Assembly (NCBI GenBank): GCA_947625615.1
Contig: CANQPB010000002.1
Coordinates: forward strand, 1 to 64,000
From: an uncultured Clostridia bacterium
GTDB lineage: Bacteria; Bacillota; Clostridia; Oscillospirales; Ruminococcaceae
DNA: 64,000 nucleotides
Direction of reading: 5' to 3'
Of the stretch, positions 42,989 through 49,431 are shown in pieces. The position numbers and the translations under genes are program-made. The notes under the pieces were generated by a model. The model was not told where the DNA came from. It ran no database searches and saw nothing but the letters and a program-made list of their open reading frames with translations. How positions within the stretch are numbered: position 1 is the first letter of the stretch; each line of letters begins with the position of its first letter.

Positions 42989-43870
42989 ATGAAAAAGATC
43001 GTAGGTTATCTTATATTTATTGTTCTTGCGCTTTTCAGCGCAATATCCTATCAGCTGTTTATCTTTCCCAACAGCTTTGCACCGGCAGGCTTTAACGGTA
43101 TAGCCACAATGATCCAGCATATCTTCGGGATCAACGTAGGCTACCTCTCGCTCATCTTCAACATTCCGTTGATAATAGCGGTTTATATTCTTGTCAACAA
43201 GGATTTTGCAATCAACACGCTTGTCTATATACTCACATTCTCCGGCTCCCTGATTTTACTTGAGCATATAGACATCAGCAAGATAGCCTATCAGACCGAT
43301 ACCGGCACCAGCTCGATTTTAGGCCCGCTTGTTGCGGGAATAGTCAACGGGGGAATATTGGGTATTGCTTTTCTGATGAACTGCTGCTCGGGCGGCACCG
43401 AGCTTGTGGCGGCGCTTATCCACAAATTCAAGCCCTCCTACGATTTCGTCTGGGTTACCTTTGTTCTAAACTCGGCCGTGGCCGTCCTTTCATTCTTCGT
43501 GTTCGGCTTTAACTTTGAGCCGGTAATTCTCTGCGTGCTCTACTGCTATTCTCAGAGCGTCGTCAGCGACAAGATGCTGAAAGGTAACAAGGAGGCCGTA
43601 AGGTTCGAAATTATAACCGACACGCCGGAGGAGATCGCCAAAGAGGTGATCGATAAGCTGGGGCATTCCGCCACGCTTATCAACGCCGAGGGCTGCTATA
43701 CCCATAACCAAAAGAACCTTCTTATCTGCGTGGTGAATAAGCACCAGATAGTCCCGTTCAAGCAGATACTTGCCAAATATCCCGGCACCTTTGCCTGCGT
43801 ATCTAACGTAAGCTACACTATCGGATATTTCAGAAATCCCCGCGAATCCAATTCGACAATCAGCAGCTGA
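42989..43870 (+). CDS. YitT-family membrane protein
   Basis: A 293-residue protein with five or six membrane helices in the N-terminal two thirds (DUF161; NSFAPAGFNGIATMIQHIFG near 30, FLMNCCSGGTELVAALIHKF near 130) and a soluble C-terminal DUF2179 domain (~200-290; ITDTPEEIAKEVIDKLGHSATLINAEG). Widespread in Bacillota, transport function unknown. Ends in a terminator shared with the convergent hydrolase gene. Confidence 0.88.
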   Translation: MKKIVGYLIFIVLALFSAISYQLFIFPNSFAPAGFNGIATMIQHIFGINVGYLSLIFNIPLIIAVYILVNKDFAINTLVYILTFSGSLILLEHIDISKIAYQTDTGTSSILGPLVAGIVNGGILGIAFLMNCCSGGTELVAALIHKFKPSYDFVWVTFVLNSAVAVLSFFVFGFNFEPVILCVLYCYSQSVVSDKMLKGNKEAVRFEIITDTPEEIAKEVIDKLGHSATLINAEGCYTHNQKNLLICVVNKHQIVPFKQILAKYPGTFACVSNVSYTIGYFRNPRESNSTISS

Positions 43871-43883
43871 TATCTCTAAAAAA

Positions 43884-43918
43884 ATACCGCTGTCCGCTAA
43901 GGGCAGCGATATTTTTGC
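43884..43918. terminator. Bidirectional terminator between YitT and the alpha/beta hydrolase
   Basis: CCGCTGTCC, loop GCTAA, GGGCAGCG with an outer A/T stem; A-run on the left and TTTTT on the right. Confidence 0.75.
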
Positions 43919-43928
43919 GGCGAACTTT

Positions 43929-44690
43929 TTACCATCTCTTTTTCGGGCCGAGAACGCCGTCGGTGAAATCTCCGACTGTTTCGCGGAGCCATTCTATGCT
44001 GTCGTGAACCCAGTCCGCGGTGCGGTTGCAGCACCAGTCGCGGTTGTTGAGCTGCGGTTCGCAGGTGGAGAACCCGTGATTTGCATAGGAATAGATGTGC
44101 GTCTCAAAGGGGATATTCTCCCGTTCGAGCGCCGATAGGAAGTTGAGGCTGTCCCGAATAGGCACCGTGCCGTCGTTTCTTGAGGCAAAGACAAAGCAGG
44201 GGCAGGTGTCTTTTGATACGCTCTCCGCAGGATCCGGCGCCTTTCTGTCATTCCATACCTTCACCGACGAAATGACGGGATATCCGAGTATTGCCGCCTT
44301 GGGGCGGGGATTTGCCATAGTTGCGGCGCAGGCGGCAAGGTGTCCTCCGGCGGAAAAGCCGATGACCGCTATGCGCTCGGCGTCGACATGCCATTCGTCT
44401 GCGTGCTCGGTTATCACCCTTACGGCCTGCTCGTAGTCCTTCAGAGGATTGTCCCAGACGGCAAACTCGTTTAAAGAATAGTAGAGAATGAACGCCTGAT
44501 ATCCCGCCTGAAGGTAGGGAAATGCCACGGGATCAGCCTCACGGGCCGAGCAGTAGGCGTATCCTCCGCCGGGGAGAATTACCATTGCGGGGCGCTTTTT
44601 CATGCCCTGAAATTCTCCGCCGACAGGCTGGATATAGCAGGTCATCGTAACGCCGCGGCTTTCGTTGAGTGTTAATTTTACCGTTTCCAT
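43929..44690 (-). CDS. Alpha/beta hydrolase (BD-FAE/acetyl-esterase-like)
   Basis: A 253-residue cytosolic esterase: oxyanion-hole motif ILPGGGYAYCSAREADP near residue 38, nucleophile elbow IGFSAGGHLAA with Ser near 115, catalytic Asp likely in SRNDGTVP and His in YANHGFS. This resembles xylan or glucuronoyl acetyl-esterase-like hydrolases. The ATG at 44690 follows AAAGGA; the longer in-frame extension runs through the promoter at 44724-44752 and is not coding. Single-gene unit. Confidence 0.87.
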   Translation of the reverse strand: METVKLTLNESRGVTMTCYIQPVGGEFQGMKKRPAMVILPGGGYAYCSAREADPVAFPYLQAGYQAFILYYSLNEFAVWDNPLKDYEQAVRVITEHADEWHVDAERIAVIGFSAGGHLAACAATMANPRPKAAILGYPVISSVKVWNDRKAPDPAESVSKDTCPCFVFASRNDGTVPIRDSLNFLSALERENIPFETHIYSYANHGFSTCEPQLNNRDWCCNRTADWVHDSIEWLRETVGDFTDGVLGPKKRW

Positions 44691-44723
44691 AAAATCAGTC
44701 CTTTCCGACTTTATTATGTTTTT

Positions 44724-44752
44724 ATTATACACCCTTAAAATGCCGCGGTCAA
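44724..44752 (-). promoter_or_regulatory. Sigma-A promoter of the alpha/beta hydrolase
   Basis: Minus strand TTGACC (44747-44752), 17-base spacer, perfect TATAAT (44724-44729), 34 bases upstream of the ATG. Confidence 0.7.
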
Positions 44753-44768
44753 GATAATGCGCATATAA

Positions 44769-44868
44769 TGATGTGGCCGAAACGGCCACATCAAGAAGAT
44801 AGAAGTTAGAAATTAGAAGTTAGAGTTTCAAGGTGTCGCCTGTGGCGACATATCTTAATATTTCTAAT
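44769..44868. repeat. Compound palindromic/tandem intergenic element
   Basis: In about 100 bases: a perfect 10-bp inverted repeat TGATGTGGCC/GGCCACATCA (44769-44793, loop GAAAC); three tandem 7-mers AARTTAG (44803-44823); a nested hairpin with inner arms TGTCGCC/GGCGACA (44834-44850, loop TGT) and outer arms ATTAGAA/TTCTAAT (44812-44818, 44862-44868). No gene or terminator explains it; it looks like a REP or short MITE-type element. Confidence 0.6.
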
Positions 44869-44902
44869 AATGCGTGCGGAATGGACACTCCCCGTATATA
44901 AA

Positions 44903-44934
44903 ATCCCGGCGGGCATAAAGCCGCCGCCGGGGTT
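44903..44934 (-). terminator. Terminator of the DUF6514 gene
   Basis: CCCGGCGG/CCGCCGGG stem (minus strand) just beyond the stop codon, followed on that strand by ATTTTATATA. Confidence 0.7.
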
Positions 44935-45171
44935 TTAGGGAGAAAAGTATCTTTCCGAAATTATGTAATCCTCCGCCGCGTCTTTAAGATGCAAAGGAGA
45001 GATCTTATTTTTTTCGCATAGCTTTAAAAATCTCACGGCTGTCTCATAGGTTGGGGTGATGTCGCAGACGACGGCCTTTATTTCGTCGTTTTCGTCAAAT
45101 ACCGCAACACCGTATGAGATGTAATCCTTTTCTTCTGTGGTTTTTAGTTCTTCTGTGATCTGGTAGTACAT
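44935..45171 (-). CDS. DUF6514-family small protein
   Basis: A 78-residue protein (MYYQITEELKTTEEK, YGVAVFDENDEIKAVVCDITP, ALRFLKLCEKNKISPLHLKDAAEDYI-like) matching a small clostridial family of unknown function. ATG at 45171 has GGGAGG about 11 bases upstream; the in-frame extension to 45207 is less likely. Monocistronic with its own terminator. Confidence 0.65.
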   Translation of the reverse strand: MYYQITEELKTTEEKDYISYGVAVFDENDEIKAVVCDITPTYETAVRFLKLCEKNKISPLHLKDAAEDYIISERYFSP

Positions 45172-45312
45172 GTGCGTGTCAGCCTCCCGGGTATAAGGAA
45201 GTGTCAAAGCCGGCCGGTGTTGTTATTTACAGAATAATATGTTCAAATTGCGATGTCAGTCGTTATTTGTCGGAATCGAAAAATTTTTTGGGTTCAATAT
45301 CCGAAAAAACAC

Positions 45313-45341
45313 TTGACAACCGTTTGACGTGATGATATAAT
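45313..45341 (+). promoter_or_regulatory. Consensus promoter of the tRNA operon
   Basis: Perfect TTGACA (45313-45318), 17-base spacer, perfect TATAAT (45336-45341), with an upstream TG; 25 bases before the first tRNA. Confidence 0.9.
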
Positions 45342-45366
45342 ATATCTCGCTCGGTTCAGAGCGTGT

Positions 45367-45440
45367 GCGGGTGTAGTTCAATGGTAGAACTCCAGCCTTC
45401 CAAGCTGGTCGCGTGGGTTCGATTCCCATCACCCGCTCCA
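45367..45440 (+). tRNA. trnG: tRNA-Gly (anticodon UCC)
   Basis: Complete cloverleaf: acceptor GCGGGTG/CACCCGC, D-loop AGTTCAATGGTAGAACT, anticodon loop CTTCCAA (anticodon TCC, reading GGA/GGG), T-arm GGGTTCGATTCCC, and an encoded CCA at the 3' end. Confidence 0.97.
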
Positions 45441-45443
45441 TTT

Positions 45444-45520
<77 letters not shown>

Positions 45521-45523
45521 ATG

Positions 45524-45592
45524 TCGCGGTGAGAAAGTTCTTGCCGCGATTTTTTTGTACCCGCCGATTTTTCGGCGGCTTTTATTTTTTAT
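45524..45592 (+). terminator. Tandem terminators after the tRNA operon
   Basis: First hairpin TCGCGG/CCGCGA (45524-45549) with a run of eight T; then a second hairpin CCGCCGA/TTCGGCGG (45561-45578) with tail CTTTTATTTTTT. Two strong terminators in a row insulate the following sigma gene. Confidence 0.8.
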
Positions 45593-45619
45593 GTAAGATT
45601 TTCGCTGCAAAAAGGTCAT
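45592..45619 (+). promoter_or_regulatory. Possible ECF-type promoter of the second sigma operon
   Basis: TGTAAG (45592-45597), 16-base spacer, GGTCAT (45614-45619). Similar to TGTAAC/CGTC ECF promoters but imperfect; no sigma-A promoter is obvious here. Confidence 0.35.
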
Positions 45620-45643
45620 ATATACAAAGGCGGTGATAATTCG

Positions 45644-46135
45644 GTGGATATTGAAAAAATATATACGGAATATTTCAGCGACGTATACCGCTATATTCTC
45701 AGAATGTCGGGCGACGTTCACACCGCCGAAGACATCACCTGCGACACGTTTTTCAGGGCGATGCGCTCGATAGACAGCTTCCGCGGCGACTGCGATATAA
45801 GGGTATGGCTATGTCAGATAGCGAAAAACCTTTATTTCAGCCATCTGAAAAAGCAGAAGCGGACGGTCTCCATAGACGAGGCGGCGGAGCTTACGGACGG
45901 CGAAGCGCTTGAGGAAAAGATATCGGGAATCTGTGAGGCGGAGCGAATAAAAACCGTGCTTCACGGGATCCCCGAGCCTTACAAGGAGGTTTTTATGTGG
46001 CGGGTATATGCGGAGCTGAGCTTTAAACAGATAGCTCAGATATTCGGAAAGACCGACAACTGGGCTTGCGTGACATACCACAGGGCAAGAAACATGATAA
46101 GAGAACGTCTGGAGGGATATGGAAATGAGAAATGA
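45644..46135 (+). CDS. RNA polymerase sigma factor, ECF subfamily
   Basis: A 163-residue sigma factor with region 2 (YSDVYRYILRMSGDVHTAEDITCDTFFRAM-like) and region 4 (IPEPYKEVFMWRVYAELSFKQIAQIFGKTDNWACVTYHRARNMIRE). GTG start preceded by AAAGGCGGTGAT. It overlaps the anti-sigma gene, forming a three-gene operon with it and a YfjL-like protein. Confidence 0.9.
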   Translation: MDIEKIYTEYFSDVYRYILRMSGDVHTAEDITCDTFFRAMRSIDSFRGDCDIRVWLCQIAKNLYFSHLKKQKRTVSIDEAAELTDGEALEEKISGICEAERIKTVLHGIPEPYKEVFMWRVYAELSFKQIAQIFGKTDNWACVTYHRARNMIRERLEGYGNEK

Positions 46136-46667
46136 GTGCAGCATCGTCAAGGATCTTCTTCCGCTTTACGCCGAAAACATGCTCAGCGAAGACACCGCCG
46201 GGTTTGTCAAAGAGCATTTAAGCGGCTGCGCCGACTGCTGCGAAGATCTTGAAGTGTTAAAGACAGCCGAGCCTCAGGCGATGCCGGCAGGGGAGGAGAT
46301 ATCGCTTAAGAACAGCCTAAAAAAAATAAAGAGCCGCGTGCAGATATTCACGGCGATGATAATTATTTTCGGCGCGGTTCTGGGCGTAGGGCTTATAAAT
46401 AATTCATCGATATTTTACAATATCGTGATTATGCCGATTATAGGCGCGCTCGGCTATGTGATAATGCGCTGGCGGGCTCTCTACAATATCCCGATAATAC
46501 TCGTGCTGTCGTCTGCGCTTGAAATGTTCTTTGGATTTTTAAACGGCGAAAGCATAAGCTTTGCGGAATATTTCGGCATGCTTATTTATTTCGTGCCCTG
46601 CGCTTTTCTGGGAATCGTAATCGCCGCGCTCTACGCCTTTGCGTTCCGAAAGGAGGATAAAAAATGA
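46119..46667 (+). CDS. Zinc-binding anti-sigma factor (zf-HC2)
   Basis: A 182-residue protein with the ZAS anti-sigma motif at the N-terminus (CSIVKDLLPLYAENML...HLSGCADCCEDLEVL; H-x3-C-x2-C near residues 32-40) and three or four C-terminal membrane helices (~75-175). Membrane anti-sigma of this type holds the co-encoded ECF sigma factor. Overlaps the sigma gene by 17 bases; ATG at 46125 would be an alternative with better RBS spacing. Confidence 0.87.
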   Translation: MEMRNECSIVKDLLPLYAENMLSEDTAGFVKEHLSGCADCCEDLEVLKTAEPQAMPAGEEISLKNSLKKIKSRVQIFTAMIIIFGAVLGVGLINNSSIFYNIVIMPIIGALGYVIMRWRALYNIPIILVLSSALEMFFGFLNGESISFAEYFGMLIYFVPCAFLGIVIAALYAFAFRKEDKK

Positions 46668-47449
46668 CAAAGAGTATAAAAGCCCTGAAAATCGTCGCGT
46701 TCTTTGTTGCCACAGCTATAACTATTATGATGATAATCCTTGCAAACCTTCTTTTAGGGAATCCCGTGTCGCGGGTTTTGGCGTATAACACCGGGAAAAA
46801 ATACATTTCGCAAAACCATGCCGGCACCGACTACAGAATCGAAGCGGTGAATTATAACTGGAAGGAAGGCGGCTGTTACAGCGTGATGCTAAAGACCGAC
46901 GAGCAGATCGACGGCGACTACTATATCAGCGTCGATATGCTCGGAAGGATCACCTACGACTACAGTTATCTGGTGACTGATAAGATAAATACCTCCTACC
47001 GCGTAGAGAGCGAATACGACAACGCGGTGAACTATGTCATATCCCACACCGAGATGCCGTTCGAGCCCTACAGCGTCTGGGGCAGGCTGATGTTTATCGA
47101 GGAAATTTCCGTAAATGAGTATTCAAAAGGGATAACGGAGGAAATTTCGGTAAACGAGCTTGAGGTTAATAAGCTCTATAACGTCTCGGATTTCGGCGAG
47201 AAGATAGGCACGGTGAAAGTTTTTCTAAAAACCGAACAAGAAATAACTTACGGCGAGGCCGCGGATTTTTTGCTGAAATTCCGGCAGTCATGCGACGATT
47301 TCGGCGTAAAATTCCGCTCAATCGGTTTTGCCGGCAACATAAGCTTTGATGGGTTTTTGTATGAGGATATCTATGCGGAAGGCCTCGAGGAACGGATAAA
47401 AGAGGCGGAAAAATCCCTCAGCGATTATTACGCGGAAATTGAAAAATAA
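46664..47449 (+). CDS. YfjL-like membrane-anchored protein
   Basis: A 261-residue protein with one N-terminal membrane helix (~10-32) and an extracellular domain with TGKKYISQNHAGTDYRIEAVNYNWKEGGCY, which resembles YfjL-type proteins of Bacillota. Residues ~146-168 contain EEISVNEYSKGITEEISVNELEV, a short internal repeat (EEISVNE twice). Overlaps the anti-sigma gene by 4 bases, so it is probably part of the response to the same signal. Confidence 0.65.
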   Translation: MTKSIKALKIVAFFVATAITIMMIILANLLLGNPVSRVLAYNTGKKYISQNHAGTDYRIEAVNYNWKEGGCYSVMLKTDEQIDGDYYISVDMLGRITYDYSYLVTDKINTSYRVESEYDNAVNYVISHTEMPFEPYSVWGRLMFIEEISVNEYSKGITEEISVNELEVNKLYNVSDFGEKIGTVKVFLKTEQEITYGEAADFLLKFRQSCDDFGVKFRSIGFAGNISFDGFLYEDIYAEGLEERIKEAEKSLSDYYAEIEK

Positions 47450-47471
47450 ATAAGAAGTGATATTATAAAAG

Positions 47472-47500
47472 GGACTTGCCTTAAAAGCAAGTCCTAATCT
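47472..47500. terminator. Bidirectional terminator at the convergent junction
   Basis: GGACTTGC/GCAAGTCC perfect 8-bp stem with a 7-base loop. T-rich on both sides, it overlaps the stop codon of the EFR1 gene. Confidence 0.65.
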
Positions 47501-48285
47501 GTTTTATCGGTATATTTTTCAGCTCTGTACTGCTCAACGACCTCTTTCCCGACCAATGTGATCGCTTTTTTCGGGCAAAGGCTTATGCAGCGATAGCACA
47601 TCGTGCATCTTCCGTGTGGCAAAACGGCTCCGGCCTCGAAAGAGAGATTTTTCATCGGACAGACATGAACACAGGTTTGGCAGCCCACGCAAAGGCTTTT
47701 GTCGATCTTCAATTTGTCGCTGTAACGCCTCGTATTGCCGTAAAACCACAACCTCTGGCCGAACAGCCCCGCCAGATGAGCAAAGACGCCCAAACCGTCG
47801 CACGGATATTTTCCGCTCCCGATACGCATAGCCGAGAGCCCGATTTTTTCCTCCGCTCTGCAAATGATCTGTATTTCCTCATCAATGCTTTTCTTTAAGA
47901 GCTTGTTGTCGCATACGCTGTCCGGCATTTTGATATGTAGGCCGCCGAGAATTGTTGCTCCGCATCTTTTCAAAAGTCTTGCCGCACAGCCCGCGCCGTC
48001 GCCGCTGAACGCTCCCATAGTCGCCACGCAGAGGACTTTTTTGTCTTTCCAGAGTTCTTTGTTATCAAGAATAAAATCCCGCACCATTTTAGGGGCGTTG
48101 GAATACTGCACGGGATAGCCCAAGATGATATTTTCGCTGGCCTTGACCGCAGATAGGGCGGCTTCGTCCTCAATCGCGACGACGGCGGCATTTTCGTCCA
48201 GCAGCTTTGCAAGCTTTGAGACGCAAAATTTCGTGTTTCCCGTGCCGCTCAAATAAACGGCGCAGTATTGATTTTTCACTGTCAT
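47494..48285 (-). CDS. EFR1-family flavodoxin-ferredoxin protein
   Basis: A 263-residue electron-transfer protein: N-terminal flavodoxin-like domain with the FMN-binding YLSGTGNTKFC near residue 10, and two C-terminal 4Fe-4S clusters, CVGCQTCVHVCP and CTMCYRCISLCP (~200-245). Matches the EFR1 flavo-ferredoxin family common in anaerobes. It overlaps the recombinase gene by 4 bases. Confidence 0.9.
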   Translation of the reverse strand: MTVKNQYCAVYLSGTGNTKFCVSKLAKLLDENAAVVAIEDEAALSAVKASENIILGYPVQYSNAPKMVRDFILDNKELWKDKKVLCVATMGAFSGDGAGCAARLLKRCGATILGGLHIKMPDSVCDNKLLKKSIDEEIQIICRAEEKIGLSAMRIGSGKYPCDGLGVFAHLAGLFGQRLWFYGNTRRYSDKLKIDKSLCVGCQTCVHVCPMKNLSFEAGAVLPHGRCTMCYRCISLCPKKAITLVGKEVVEQYRAEKYTDKTD

Positions 48286-49307
48286 TTTTCCTCGTTATCT
48301 TCGCCGGAATCGGAATCGCTGCGCTTTGGCGCTTTAAAGTCAGCGAGAGGGGAGCTCTCCGCGGCTTTTTTGCGGTCTGCGTCGGAGAGGTGAGTGTATA
48401 TCTGCGTTGTGGCGACGCTCTTGTGTCCCAAAACGTCCTTTAAAACCATCGGGTCAACGCCGCCGTATTCATACATAAGCGTTGCGGCAGTGTGGCGCAG
48501 CTTGTGGGTGGATATCCCCAAATTGCCGAGGCCGGCGCGGTTTAACTGGTCTTCGACAATGCGCTGCACACGGCGGTTTGAAAGCCTTTTGATGTTGTTT
48601 GCGTGGCTTGAAAGAAACAGCGCGTCGGGGTCTATAACCGACGTCGGCCGCACTTTAAGGTAGTCGTTTATGGCCGAAATGCAGGCGTCGTTGATGTAAA
48701 TGATCCGCTCTTTCTGGCCCTTGCCAAACACCCTGAGCGTGCGCGCCTCCTCGCTGTAGTCGCCGACATTCAGCCCCACGAGCTCGGAAAGCCGCATTCC
48801 GCAGTTCAGAAACAGCGTGATGATGCAAAAGTCGCGCTTTTGGTTATTGCTGTCAATTTCTGACAGCAATTTCCTGCTTTGCTCAAGCTCTAAAAATTTC
48901 GGCAGCTTCTGAACTGATTTCGGGTGCTCAAGCTGTTCGATGGGATTGTGCTTTATGAGCATGGCCTTTGACGCTAAATATTCATAAAACTGGCGGAGAG
49001 ATGAAGTCATTCTTGAACGGGACGAATTTATGTTATTTCGTTCGTCCATTAAAAAACTCATGAATTCATAGGCGTTCATCAGTGAAAAATTTTCTACATA
49101 TTCAAGCGGGACGTCTTTAATTGAAATTTCGGACATCGGAGTGTCGGACGGAACATCGCCGTTGTGAATTTTAAGATATCTCAAAAAGGTTCTGAGGTCA
49201 AAGAAATAATTTTCTTCGGTGTGTTCGGTATGGTTTCTGACAACTCTAATATATGTAAGAAAGTCTCGCAAATATGCCGGACAGTCCTGTCTGTACGAAT
49301 CCTTCAA
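48282..49307 (-). CDS. xerC: Tyrosine recombinase of XerC/XerD type
   Basis: A 341-residue site-specific recombinase: N-terminal SAM-like DNA-binding domain (~15-125) and catalytic domain with the R-K-H-R-H-Y set in CGMRLSELVGL, GKGQKER, HKLRHTAATL, LGHKS and TQIYTHL (Tyr nucleophile). Start is TTG at 49307, 8 bases after AAGGAG; a GTG at 49316 overlaps that RBS. The charged Ser/Asp-rich C-terminal tail (~320-341) is longer than in Xer proteins. No phage genes are nearby, so a chromosomal dimer-resolution role is more likely than an integrase. Confidence 0.88.
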   Translation of the reverse strand: MKDSYRQDCPAYLRDFLTYIRVVRNHTEHTEENYFFDLRTFLRYLKIHNGDVPSDTPMSEISIKDVPLEYVENFSLMNAYEFMSFLMDERNNINSSRSRMTSSLRQFYEYLASKAMLIKHNPIEQLEHPKSVQKLPKFLELEQSRKLLSEIDSNNQKRDFCIITLFLNCGMRLSELVGLNVGDYSEEARTLRVFGKGQKERIIYINDACISAINDYLKVRPTSVIDPDALFLSSHANNIKRLSNRRVQRIVEDQLNRAGLGNLGISTHKLRHTAATLMYEYGGVDPMVLKDVLGHKSVATTQIYTHLSDADRKKAAESSPLADFKAPKRSDSDSGEDNEEK

Positions 49308-49362
49308 AAAAAGCACTCCTTATAAATAGAATGGAAGCAAATTCGGTATTTTCGCTCCCCTA

Positions 49363-49392
49363 ATGTGCGCATAATTTTTATTATGCGCACAT
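49363..49392. repeat. Perfect 13-bp inverted repeat between xerC and mutS2
   Basis: ATGTGCGCATAAT (49363-49375), loop TTTT, ATTATGCGCACAT (49380-49392). Neither side has a convincing U-run, so it is not an ordinary terminator; the 115-base gap holds little else (a GC-rich plus-strand hairpin at about 49410-49425). Confidence 0.7.
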
Positions 49393-49431
49393 CGCCATAT
49401 ATTTTTTTGCCCTCCCCTTTGGGGCGGGTTT

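Noticed and set aside
48282-49307. Tyrosine recombinase as a prophage or integrative-element integrase
   Set aside because: No phage, plasmid or att-like duplication is nearby, and the flanks are core genes (mutS2, EFR1); a Xer-type role fits better.
49400-49430. GC-rich hairpin GCCCTCCCC/GGGGCGGG as a terminator for mutS2
   Set aside because: Its T-run lies on the plus strand, opposite to mutS2 and xerC transcription; no plus-strand gene ends here.
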